DNA of 7,797 nt from Chloroflexota bacterium (GTDB taxonomy: Bacteria > Chloroflexota > Anaerolineae > Fen-1058), in assembly GCA_016219235.1 (NCBI GenBank), contig JACRBO010000332.1:1-7797 (forward strand), given 5' to 3'. The notes beneath the pieces were generated by a model. That model worked only from the letters and a program-made list of their open reading frames with translations, did no database searches and had not been told where the DNA came from. Made by a program: the position numbers and the translations under genes. Shown here one piece after another: positions 1-5,091 of the stretch. The stretch's first letter is position 1, and the number at the start of each line of letters is the position of its first letter.

Positions 1-100
1 CTCCTGGCGGGCCAAGAGCAGAACGATTGAGACTCGCCTGATCTTGGCACAGGTGGGGGTGAAACATTAAACGCCGCTGGTCAAGCGCGGCCTATTCAAA

Positions 101-134
101 CGAGAAAACGGCTTCTCGGACTTTCCGAGAAAGC
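101..134 (+). promoter_or_regulatory. Leader hairpins, possibly mutually exclusive, before the F420-type oxidoreductase gene
   Basis: Two overlapping stems are visible. CGAGAA (101-106) can pair with TTCTCG (113-118) around a 6-nt loop. Alternatively 111-120 pairs with 124-134 (10 pairs, one bulged A at 132, 3-nt loop CTT). Because 113-118 belongs to both, only one stem can form at a time. A small third stem, CTCAT (134-138) with ATGAG (144-148), touches the start of the ribosome-binding site. No T-tract follows in the + direction, so this is not a normal intrinsic terminator. The rest of 1-100 holds no gene I can support. A frame open from base 2 to the TAA at 68-70 could be the tail of an upstream gene, and a 5-bp GC stem (73-77 with 87-91) follows it. 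A regulatory role is inference. Confidence 0.4.
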
Positions 135-145
135 TCATCAGGTAT

Positions 146-153
146 GAGGAGGT
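146..153 (+). promoter_or_regulatory. Strong Shine-Dalgarno for the 160-1161 gene
   Basis: GAGGAGGT lies 6 nt before the ATG at 160. It is the best ribosome-binding site in the window and fixes this start. Its first three bases can be covered by the small hairpin 134-148. Confidence 0.8.
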
Positions 154-159
154 CTTTTC

Positions 160-1161
160 ATGAAGCTTGACGCCTCAATGGGTTTTGCCACGCCGCTCAA
201 TGATGTCCCGGCGCTGGCGCGGGCCGCTGAATCGATCGGCTTTGACGCGATCTGGACGAGCGAGACGCAGCACGATCCGTTTTTGCCGCTGACGCACGCC
301 GCCGCCGCGACGACGCGCTTGCAGTTTGGCACGGCGGTCGCCATCGCCTTTGCGCGCAGTCCGTTGATCGTGGCGCATACGGCGTGGGATCTGGCCGCGC
401 AGTCGAAGGGGCGTTTTATGCTGGGCCTGGGTACGCAGGTGCAGGCACACATCGAGCGGCGGTTTGGCATGCCGTGGACGCCGCCCGTGCCGCGTTTGCG
501 CGAATACGTGCAGGCCATTCGCGCGGCATGGACAGCGTGGCAGACGGGCGGCCGACTCAATTTTCGCGGCGAGTCTTACAAGATGACGCTGATGACGCCG
601 TTCTTTTCACCGGGGCCGATCGAGACGCCCAACATACCTATCTTCATCGCGGGCGTGGGTGAGCCGTTGTGCAAACTCGCGGGCGAGGTGGCCGATGGTT
701 TTCACGTGCATCCGTATCACACGCGCCAGTACATCAGCGAGGCCATTCTGCCGGCGATTGACGCGGGGCTAAAGAAAGCCGATCGGGCGCGTGGTTCGAT
801 CGAGTTGGCGACGATGGCGTTTGTGGCGTTGACGGATGAAGAGATCGCCGCGCAACGATCGCAAGTGGCGTTTTATGCCTCGACGCCGTCGTATCGACCG
901 GTGTTGGATCTGCATGGTTGGGGATCGATCGGGGAGCAGTTGGGGCCGCTGGCTGCACGCGGCCAGTGGGCCGAGATGCCGAAGTTGATTAGCGATGAGA
1001 TGTTGGAAGCGTTCGTCATTGTTGCGACGTGGGAGACGCTGGCGGACAAATTGCACGCGAAATACGACGGCCTGATCGACCGCATTGGCCTGTATCGACC
1101 CTATGTGCCGGGTGTTGAAGATGCACAGTGGCAACAACTATCTGACACGCTGGCACGCTGA
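160..1161 (+). CDS. F420-dependent luciferase-like (LLM class) oxidoreductase, MSMEG_2256-like family
   Basis: This 333-residue protein is a member of the bacterial luciferase-like flavin/F420 monooxygenase superfamily, a single TIM-barrel domain that usually binds F420 or FMN in the cytoplasm. The opening strand and helix (residues 1-35, with GFDAIWTSE at 28-36), the central GRFMLGLGTQVQAHIERRFG segment (84-103) and the IFIAGVGEPLCKLAGEVADG stretch (161-180) match what I recall of the TIGR03617 F420-dependent oxidoreductase group. The length fits a complete protein. The start at 160 is set by a strong Shine-Dalgarno 6 nt upstream. The stop codon is the first unit of an octamer repeat. The next gene, an epimerase, begins 82 bp downstream on the same strand and may be co-transcribed, but nothing ties the two reactions together. 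The substrate is unknown, and F420 rather than FMN is a family-level inference. Confidence 0.88.
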   Translation: MKLDASMGFATPLNDVPALARAAESIGFDAIWTSETQHDPFLPLTHAAAATTRLQFGTAVAIAFARSPLIVAHTAWDLAAQSKGRFMLGLGTQVQAHIERRFGMPWTPPVPRLREYVQAIRAAWTAWQTGGRLNFRGESYKMTLMTPFFSPGPIETPNIPIFIAGVGEPLCKLAGEVADGFHVHPYHTRQYISEAILPAIDAGLKKADRARGSIELATMAFVALTDEEIAAQRSQVAFYASTPSYRPVLDLHGWGSIGEQLGPLAARGQWAEMPKLISDEMLEAFVIVATWETLADKLHAKYDGLIDRIGLYRPYVPGVEDAQWQQLSDTLAR

Positions 1162-1185
1162 CAAGATGACAAGATGACAAGATGA
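1159..1185 (+). repeat. Octamer tandem repeat (TGACAAGA x 3.4) overlapping the stop codon
   Basis: Three perfect copies of TGACAAGA at 1159-1166, 1167-1174 and 1175-1182 are followed by a partial TGA. The TGA stop of the oxidoreductase gene is the first three bases of the first copy. The contained word CAAGATG is the reverse complement of CATCTTG in the neighbouring array, so the two arrays could pair in RNA. Confidence 0.9.
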
Positions 1186-1191
1186 TCTGCT

Positions 1192-1226
1192 GCATCTTGC
1201 ATCCTGCATCCTGCATCTTGCATCAT
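1192..1226 (+). repeat. Heptamer tandem repeat (GCATCYT-type x 5)
   Basis: Five head-to-tail 7-bp units are present: GCATCTT, GCATCCT, GCATCCT, GCATCTT and GCATCAT. They fill the gap between the oxidoreductase gene and the epimerase gene and end 17 bp before the epimerase ATG. Units 1 and 4 contain CATCTTG-type words complementary to the CAAGATG words of the octamer array just upstream. The pair 1178-1184 / 1193-1199 gives a 7-bp stem with an 8-nt loop. There is no T-tract, so this is not a typical terminator. Confidence 0.9.
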
Positions 1227-1243
1227 AGGTCTGGAGTGAACGC

Positions 1244-2230
1244 ATGAAGTATTTTGTGACCGGGGTCACCGGCTTTATCGGCAGTCATCTGGTGCCGAAG
1301 TTGATCGCGCAGGGACATGCGGTGACGTGTCTGGTGCGCAATCCGGCTAAGGCTGAATCACTGAAGAAGCTGGGCGCGACGCTGGCGCAAGGCGACGTGA
1401 CCGACAAAGCGTCGCTGATCGAGCCGGTGCGCGGCATGGACGGCGTGTTTCATCTGGCGGGCCTGTACGAATTGGGACGCGAGTATCACGATCGGATGCG
1501 GTCCATCAACGTCGATGGCGCACGTAACACTTTTGAGGCGGCCATCGAAGCGGGCGTGCCGCGCATCGTGCATACCAGCACGGTCGGGGTGTTTGGTAAT
1601 ACGCACGGCCAATTGCCCGATGAAACATATCGAGTTGAGAAGAGCGACTTATCATCGGAATACGAGCGCACCAAATGGGCCGCGCATTACGAAGTCGCGC
1701 TGCCGATGATCCAACGCGGCGCGCCGATCATCATCACCCAACCAGGCGCGGTGACGGGACCCGGTGACACCAGCCCGCTGGCGCAGATGTTCGAGATGTT
1801 CTTGCGCCGCATGCCGGTGATGTTTGGCGCGAAGTCGGGCGTGACGTGGGCACATGTGGACGACATCGCCGACGGGCATATCCTCGCGATGGAGCAAGGC
1901 CGCTTCGGTGAAGCATACATTCTAGCCGGGCCGGCGCTGACGTATCGTGAAGCCATGCAGGCTTTTGAAAGAGTCAGCGGTATCGGCGCGCCGAAAGTGT
2001 GGCTGCCGGGTTGGGCGGCTGGAGCAACAGCCGGTTTGTTTGGCGCACTCGAGCGCGCGTTCAATGCGAAATTGATGTTTTCAGCCGAGGCGTTGAGCAC
2101 GTTGAATGACTACACATTTTACGGAACAGCCGACAAGGCCAAACGTGAGTTAGGCTGGCGGCCGCGCCCGGTGGAGCAGGTCTTCCAGGAAGTCCTGGCG
2201 CATGAAATTCAACGGCGCAAATCGGCTTGA
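1244..2230 (+). CDS. NAD-dependent epimerase/dehydratase (extended SDR, DFR/HpnA-like)
   Basis: This 328-residue protein is an extended short-chain dehydrogenase/reductase that binds NAD(P) and acts on a sugar nucleotide or a ketone-type substrate. The N-terminus carries the Rossmann glycine motif TGVTGFIGSHL (residues 6-16). The catalytic set appears as Ser112 (HTSTVGVFG), Tyr140 and Lys144 (YERTK). DVTD at 51-54 and the FHLAG segment at 69-73 are usual for the family. The middle (QPGAVTGPGDTSP, HVDDIADGHILAMEQG) resembles dihydroflavonol-4-reductase-like and HpnA-like (hopanoid-associated epimerase) proteins, but no hopanoid genes are nearby, so I do not assign hpnA. A GGAG at 1233-1236, 7 nt from the ATG at 1244, supports the start. 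The gene sits 82 bp after the oxidoreductase gene, across two short tandem-repeat arrays. No terminator is evident after its stop. The substrate is unknown. Confidence 0.88.
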   Translation: MKYFVTGVTGFIGSHLVPKLIAQGHAVTCLVRNPAKAESLKKLGATLAQGDVTDKASLIEPVRGMDGVFHLAGLYELGREYHDRMRSINVDGARNTFEAAIEAGVPRIVHTSTVGVFGNTHGQLPDETYRVEKSDLSSEYERTKWAAHYEVALPMIQRGAPIIITQPGAVTGPGDTSPLAQMFEMFLRRMPVMFGAKSGVTWAHVDDIADGHILAMEQGRFGEAYILAGPALTYREAMQAFERVSGIGAPKVWLPGWAAGATAGLFGALERAFNAKLMFSAEALSTLNDYTFYGTADKAKRELGWRPRPVEQVFQEVLAHEIQRRKSA

Positions 2231-2271
2231 TTTAGGCTGATTGTGAAGTTGCGGTTGCGTTCGTAATGTTA

Positions 2272-2280
2272 TGGTATAAT
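2272..2280 (+). promoter_or_regulatory. Extended -10 promoter of the RRM protein gene
   Basis: TGGTATAAT combines a perfect -10 hexamer (2275-2280) with an upstream TGn extension. No good -35 lies at 16-18 bp. TTGCGT (2255-2260) is at 14 bp and TTGCGG (2249-2254) at 20 bp. Extended -10 promoters often work without a strong -35. Transcription would start near 2287, giving a leader of roughly 98 nt. The rest of the 154-bp gap from 2231 shows nothing else that I recognise before the leader hairpin. Confidence 0.7.
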
Positions 2281-2310
2281 CGGGTCGCAGTCGGACGGAT
2301 TTGAGAGAGC

Positions 2311-2347
2311 TAGTTGCCGCGAACTCTTTTCGGAAAGACGGCAACTA
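2311..2347 (+). promoter_or_regulatory. Structured 5' leader hairpin of the RRM protein gene
   Basis: A perfect 9-bp stem, TAGTTGCCG (2311-2319) with CGGCAACTA (2339-2347), encloses a second perfect 5-bp stem, TCTTT (2325-2329) with AAAGA (2334-2338), capped by the tetraloop TCGG. The only unpaired bases besides the loop are five on the 5' side (CGAAC, 2320-2324). The hairpin lies between the predicted transcription start and the ribosome-binding site, 25 nt before AGGAG. No T-tract follows, so it is not a terminator. It could be a stabilising leader or a site for protein binding, including autoregulation by the encoded RRM protein. The fold is seen in the sequence. The role is inference. Confidence 0.7.
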
Positions 2348-2372
2348 CAATAACGGCCACGCGCCGGCACAC

Positions 2373-2377
2373 AGGAG
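2373..2377 (+). promoter_or_regulatory. Shine-Dalgarno that sets the RRM gene start at 2385
   Basis: AGGAG lies 7 nt before the ATG at 2385. It supports this start over an in-frame TTG at 2301, which would add 28 residues encoded by the leader hairpin. Confidence 0.8.
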
Positions 2378-2384
2378 ATCTGAA

Positions 2385-2774
2385 ATGGAAGTGAAGTTGT
2401 ATGTTGGAAATCTGGCGTACTCGACGACAGAAGATGAACTGCGCACGTTGTTCGCGCAGGCCGGCACAATCGTGTCGGTGGCCGTGATCAAGGACCGCGA
2501 CACGGGCAATTCGAAGGGCTTTGCGTTCGTCGAGATGGCGAGCCAGGCCGACGCGCAGAAGGCGATCAGCATGTTCAATTCGTACCGACTCGGCGATCGC
2601 ACCCTGACCGTGAATCCGGCGCGCCCGCGCGAAGAGCGCAGCGGTGGCGGCGGCTTCGGCGGCGGCCGTGGCGGCGGCGGTTACGGTGGTGGCGGTGGCG
2701 GCCGTGGTGGCAGCGGCGGCGGCCAGCGTCGTGGTGGTGGCGGCGGTCGCAGCGGCGGCAGCAGCCGCTACTAA
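2385..2774 (+). CDS. RRM-domain RNA-binding protein with Arg/Gly-rich tail
   Basis: This 129-residue protein has one RNA recognition motif followed by a glycine-rich tail. The RRM spans about residues 3-80, with RNP2 as LYVGNL (5-10) and RNP1 as KGFAFVEM (44-51). The aromatic residues expected to stack on RNA are Tyr6, Phe46 and Phe48. Residues 86-129 form an RGG-like tail: of the last 43 residues 29 are Gly and 6 are Arg. The layout matches the small Rbp-type RRM proteins known from cyanobacteria and other bacteria, some of which are cold-induced RNA chaperones. That role here is by analogy. The gene is an independent unit, with an extended -10 promoter, a hairpin-bearing leader of about 98 nt, a good Shine-Dalgarno and an intrinsic terminator 19 bp after the stop. 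The tail DNA is a GGC/GGT-rich low-complexity run and could vary in length between strains. Confidence 0.93.
   Translation: MEVKLYVGNLAYSTTEDELRTLFAQAGTIVSVAVIKDRDTGNSKGFAFVEMASQADAQKAISMFNSYRLGDRTLTVNPARPREERSGGGGFGGGRGGGGYGGGGGGRGGSGGGQRRGGGGGRSGGSSRY
2643..2771 (+). repeat. Low-complexity GGN codon run encoding the Gly/Arg tail
   Basis: The last 43 codons of the RRM gene are mostly GGC and GGT with interspersed CGT/CGC, giving a strongly G-biased coding strand. Such runs are prone to slippage and to assembly or sequencing error, so tail length should be treated as potentially variable. The frame stays open and ends at TAA (2772-2774). Confidence 0.85.
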
Positions 2775-2793
2775 GCGCTCCTGATCGAGCAAC

Positions 2794-2834
2794 AAACCGG
2801 ACAGTTCGTTCATCGAACCGTCCGGTTTTGCTTT
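2794..2834 (+). terminator. Intrinsic terminator after the RRM gene
   Basis: AAACCGGAC (2794-2802) pairs with GTCCGGTTT (2820-2828). After one A/C mismatch (2803/2819), GTTCG (2804-2808) pairs with CGAAC (2814-2818) around the loop TTCAT. The run TTTTGCTTT (2826-2834) follows. This is a textbook rho-independent terminator. It separates the RRM unit from the gatC promoter. Confidence 0.92.
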
Positions 2835-2838
2835 GCCG

Positions 2839-2862
2839 GGCACACAAGTGTACAAGTGTGCC
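2839..2862 (+). repeat. Inverted repeat holding a tandem octamer, upstream of the gatC promoter
   Basis: GGCACAC (2839-2845) and GTGTGCC (2856-2862) form a perfect 7-bp inverted repeat around a 10-nt centre. Inside it the octamer ACAAGTGT occurs twice head to tail (2844-2851 and 2852-2859). It ends 5 bp before the candidate -35 of gatC, a place suited to an activator or repressor site. It could equally be another short tandem repeat of the kind seen elsewhere in the window. Function is unproven. Confidence 0.6.
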
Positions 2863-2867
2863 GCTGA

Positions 2868-2896
2868 TTGTTCAATGTCTTCAGTTCTGATATAAT
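2868..2896 (+). promoter_or_regulatory. gatC promoter, predicted to give a leaderless transcript
   Basis: A perfect TATAAT (2891-2896) is preceded by TGA, making an extended -10 (TGATATAAT, 2888-2896). A weak -35, TTGTTC (2868-2873), lies at the ideal 17-bp spacing. With the usual 6-7 nt from the -10 to the start site, +1 falls on about 2903, which is the A of the gatC ATG. No Shine-Dalgarno exists in the 20 bases before that ATG, in keeping with leaderless translation. Confidence 0.75.
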
Positions 2897-2902
2897 CGCG
2901 CC

Positions 2903-3190
2903 ATGTCCATTACCCGTGATGACGTACAACACATTGCCGAACTCGCCAAACTGCGGCTGACCGAGGCTGAAGAAGCGCGTTATCAGGAGCAGTTGTCGGC
3001 CATCCTCGATTACGCCGAACGCCTTAACGCCCTGGACACGTCCGCCATTTCGCCGACGGCGACCGTGCTGCCCTTGCACAGCGTCATGCGCGACGACGTG
3101 GCGCGGCCATCCCCGTCGGTCGAGGCGATCCTGGCGAACGCGCCGGCGCGCGTCGATAATGCGTTTGAAGTTCGCGCCGTATTAGACTAA
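2903..3190 (+). CDS. gatC: Asp/Glu-tRNA amidotransferase subunit C
   Basis: GatC is the small subunit of the tRNA-dependent amidotransferase GatCAB. It wraps around and stabilises GatA against GatB while the complex amidates Glu-tRNA(Gln) and/or Asp-tRNA(Asn). The 95-residue length is normal for the family. Typical features are the N-terminal ITRDDVQHIAELAKLRLTEAE segment (residues 3-23), the QLSAILDYAERLNALDT helix (30-46), the proline-containing linker with LPLHSVMRDDV (56-66), and the terminal PARVDNAFEVRAVLD (81-95). Its ATG coincides with the predicted transcription start and has no ribosome-binding site. gatA follows after 74 bp that contain a terminator-like hairpin, an unusually wide gap for a gatCA pair. 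The identity is further supported by gatA directly downstream and gatB at the end of the cluster. Confidence 0.96.
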   Translation: MSITRDDVQHIAELAKLRLTEAEEARYQEQLSAILDYAERLNALDTSAISPTATVLPLHSVMRDDVARPSPSVEAILANAPARVDNAFEVRAVLD

Positions 3191-3195
3191 GTCCG

Positions 3196-3256
3196 CGAAT
3201 TCCACGAAACGCACGTGTGAACTGTGCCGTGAGTTGCGTGGAGTTCGTTTTGTTTT
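3196..3256 (+). terminator. Terminator-like hairpin between gatC and gatA (possible attenuator)
   Basis: CGAATTCCACG (3196-3206) pairs with CGTGGAGTTCG (3237-3247) over 11 positions, with one G-U pair. TTTTGTTTT (3248-3256) follows directly. The 30-nt loop can hold a small inner stem, CACG (3212-3215) with CGTG (3228-3231), and ACGCA (3209-3213) could instead pair with TGCGT (3235-3239), which would break the outer stem. The element begins 5 bp after the gatC stop and ends 8 bp before the gatA ATG. No new promoter is evident for gatA, so if it terminates it would do so partially. The long loop makes efficiency uncertain. Confidence 0.6.
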
Positions 3257-3264
3257 GAGCCAAT

Positions 3265-4725
3265 ATGTTACCGTTCCTGACCATCCACGAAGCCCATGCT
3301 CGCCTGGCCCGCCGCGAAATTTCGTCGGTGGAACTGACCCGATCGATCTACGCGCGCATCGATCGCGTCGATCCGGCCCTGCACGCTTATTTGCACCTGG
3401 CGCGCGAATCGGCTTTAGCTCAGGCTCAGGCTGCCGATGAGCGCCGCGCCAACGGCGAAGACACGCCACTGCTGGGCGTGCCGCTGGCGATCAAAGATGT
3501 CATTTGCGTCAATGGCTTGCCTGCGACTGCGGGCAGCAAGATTCTGCAGAACTTTGTGCCGCCGTATGATGCGACCGCCGTGGCGCGACTGCGCGCCCTG
3601 GGCGCGGTGTTTCTGGGCAAGACCAACACCGACGAATTCGCGATGGGGTCCAGCACGGAGAACTCGGCGTATGGTGTGACGCACAATCCGTGGGATGTCG
3701 CGCGGGTGCCGGGCGGATCGAGCGGCGGCAGCGCGGCCGCCGTCGCCGCTGACCTGTGTCTGGGCGCATTTGGCTCGGACACCGGCGGTTCGGTGCGGCA
3801 GCCCGCGTCGTTGTGCGGCGTCGTCGGCATCAAGCCGTCGTATGGCCGCGTCAGCCGCTATGGCTTGATCGCGTTTGCATCGTCGCTGGATCAGATCGGC
3901 CCGTTCGCCAAAGACGTGATCGATGCCGCGACTCTGCTCGGCGCGATTGCGGGCCATGATCCACTCGATTCAACCTCAATGGCTGTACCCGTGCCCGATT
4001 ATGCCTCACTGCTGACCGGCGATCTGAAGGGTGTGCGCGTGGGCGTGCCGAAGGAATACTTCATCGACGGCATGCAGCCGGAAGTAGAGCAATCGATCCA
4101 TGCGGCGATCGATGTGTTGAAGTCATTGGGCGCGGAGATTCGCGAAGTCTCGCTGCCGCACACCGATTATGGCTTGCCCGTCTACTACATCATCGCGCCG
4201 GCTGAAGCGTCGGCGAATCTGGCGCGCTTCGACAGCGTGCGTTACGGCCTGCGGATCGATCGCGGCGACTTGTGGGAGACCTATCGCGCCACGCGCGGTG
4301 AAGGCTTCGGCCCGGAAGTGAAACGCCGCATCATGCTGGGGACGTATGCACTCTCGACCGGCTACTATGACGCTTACTATTTGAAGGCGCAAAAAGTGCG
4401 CACGTTGATCAAGCGCGACTATGAAGCGGCCTTTGAGCAGGTGGATGTGATCGCGTGCCCGGTCTCGCCGACGACGGCCTTCAAGATCGGCGAGAAGGCG
4501 GACGATCCGCTGCAAATGTACTTAAGCGATGTCTTTACCCTGAATCAGAATCTGGCTGGAATTTGCGGTGTTTCCTTGCCCTGCGGCTTCGACGGGCAGG
4601 GCTTGCCAATCGGGCTGCAGATCAACGGCCCGGCCTTTGGCGAAGCAAAGATGTTGCAAGTCGCCTACGCTTATGAGCAGGCCACCGCCTGGCATACTCG
4701 AAAACCAATTATCAATGAGCAATGA
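3265..4725 (+). CDS. gatA: Asp/Glu-tRNA amidotransferase subunit A (amidase)
   Basis: GatA hydrolyses glutamine and passes the ammonia through a channel to GatB, where the mischarged aminoacyl-tRNA is amidated. The 486-residue length is standard. It belongs to the amidase-signature family. The catalytic Lys77 lies in PLAIKD, the cis-Ser152 in the GGSSGGS motif (150-156), and the nucleophile Ser176 in [11 protein letters not shown] (170-180). The 24-residue spacing between the two serines matches characterised GatA. The N-terminus ([21 protein letters not shown], 5-25) is normal, supporting the ATG at 3265 although only a weak GAG (3257-3259) precedes it. The last codons and the stop lie in an AT-rich heptamer repeat, and the final residues KPIINEQ come from it. 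The rhodanese gene starts 3 bp after the stop, suggesting coupled translation. Confidence 0.97.
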   Translation: MLPFLTIHEAHARLARREISSVELTRSIYARIDRVDPALHAYLHLARESALAQAQAADERRANGEDTPLLGVPLAIKDVICVNGLPATAGSKILQNFVPPYDATAVARLRALGAVFLGKTNTDEFAMGSSTENSAYGVTHNPWDVARVPGGSSGGSAAAVAADLCLGAFGSDTGGSVRQPASLCGVVGIKPSYGRVSRYGLIAFASSLDQIGPFAKDVIDAATLLGAIAGHDPLDSTSMAVPVPDYASLLTGDLKGVRVGVPKEYFIDGMQPEVEQSIHAAIDVLKSLGAEIREVSLPHTDYGLPVYYIIAPAEASANLARFDSVRYGLRIDRGDLWETYRATRGEGFGPEVKRRIMLGTYALSTGYYDAYYLKAQKVRTLIKRDYEAAFEQVDVIACPVSPTTAFKIGEKADDPLQMYLSDVFTLNQNLAGICGVSLPCGFDGQGLPIGLQINGPAFGEAKMLQVAYAYEQATAWHTRKPIINEQ

Positions 4726-4733
4726 ATAATGAG
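4706..4733 (+). repeat. AT-rich heptamer repeat spanning the gatA stop and the rhodanese start
   Basis: Four consecutive 7-bp units can be read: CAATTAT (4706-4712), CAATGAG (4713-4719), CAATGAA (4720-4726) and TAATGAG (4727-4733). They share the core YAATKAD. The array supplies the last gatA codons, the TGA stop (4723-4725) and the ATG (4729-4731) of the next gene. It is AT-rich against a GC-rich background, which points to a short tandem-repeat expansion rather than conserved coding sequence. Confidence 0.7.
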
Positions 4734-5082
4734 TGATCGATTTTGGTGGTGGCCGTTTGGAAGTGTGCCGGAAATACCGGCGACTGAGTTAAAGCAGTTG
4801 ATCGATCGCGGGCCGGGCCTGCAATTGATCGATATTCGATCAGCCGGCGAGTTCGCCGCGGGCCACATCAAAGGCGCGATCAACGTGCCGGTGAATCAAC
4901 TCCGATCGGCTTTGCCGACCCTGAAGCTCGATCCTGATCGCCCCGTGATCGCCATCTGTGCTACCGCCCATCGCAGCCCGCCGGCGGTGCGCTTGCTAAA
5001 ACGCGCGGGCTTCGACGCGAAACAATTACAACACGGTATGATCGCCTGGCAGCGCGCGAAACTGCCTATCACTAAAAAATAA
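4729..5082 (+). CDS. Single-domain rhodanese-like protein
   Basis: This is a small cytoplasmic rhodanese-fold protein of 117 residues. Such proteins carry sulfane sulfur on a catalytic cysteine as a persulfide, for sulfur transfer or detoxification. The domain runs from about residue 15 to 112. It shows LQLIDIRSAGEFAAGHIKGA (31-50, the CH2A-like motif with the Asp-x-Arg and GHI elements), the active loop from Cys77 to Arg82-Ser83 (CATAHRS, the usual C-x4-R-S layout) and the closing GMIAWQRAKLP (103-113). Catalytic residues appear intact. No signal peptide is seen; the N-terminal WWWPF (6-10) is odd but too short for a membrane span. It starts 3 bp after gatA within a repeat, has no clear Shine-Dalgarno and is probably coupled to gatA. 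The nucleotidyltransferase gene follows after 9 bp. The physiological acceptor is unknown. Confidence 0.93.
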   Translation: MSDRFWWWPFGSVPEIPATELKQLIDRGPGLQLIDIRSAGEFAAGHIKGAINVPVNQLRSALPTLKLDPDRPVIAICATAHRSPPAVRLLKRAGFDAKQLQHGMIAWQRAKLPITKK

Positions 5083-5091
5083 AGGTGCTCG

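Noticed and set aside
2..70. Open frame to TAA at 68-70 as the tail of an upstream gene
   Set aside because: Only 22 codons are visible, with no family signal. It is possible but not supportable from this window.
44..71. Possible promoter TTGGCA (44-49) with an ATTAAA or CATTAA -10 before the oxidoreductase gene
   Set aside because: The -35 is decent, but the -10 matches are poor and the spacing is short (15-16 bp). It could be chance.
1244..2230. Naming the epimerase hpnA
   Set aside because: It resembles HpnA/DFR-like proteins in layout, but there are no hopanoid genes nearby and the substrate residues cannot be judged by eye.
2301..2384. TTG start at 2301 adding 28 residues to the RRM protein
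   Set aside because: The extension is encoded by the leader hairpin, is not RRM-like, and would sit only about 14 nt from the predicted transcription start. The ATG at 2385 has a good AGGAG at proper spacing and starts directly at the RRM fold.
2310..2855. 181-codon open frame on the minus strand across the RRM gene
   Set aside because: It is the Ala/Thr-rich mirror of GGN codons and covers the terminator. It has no recognisable domain.
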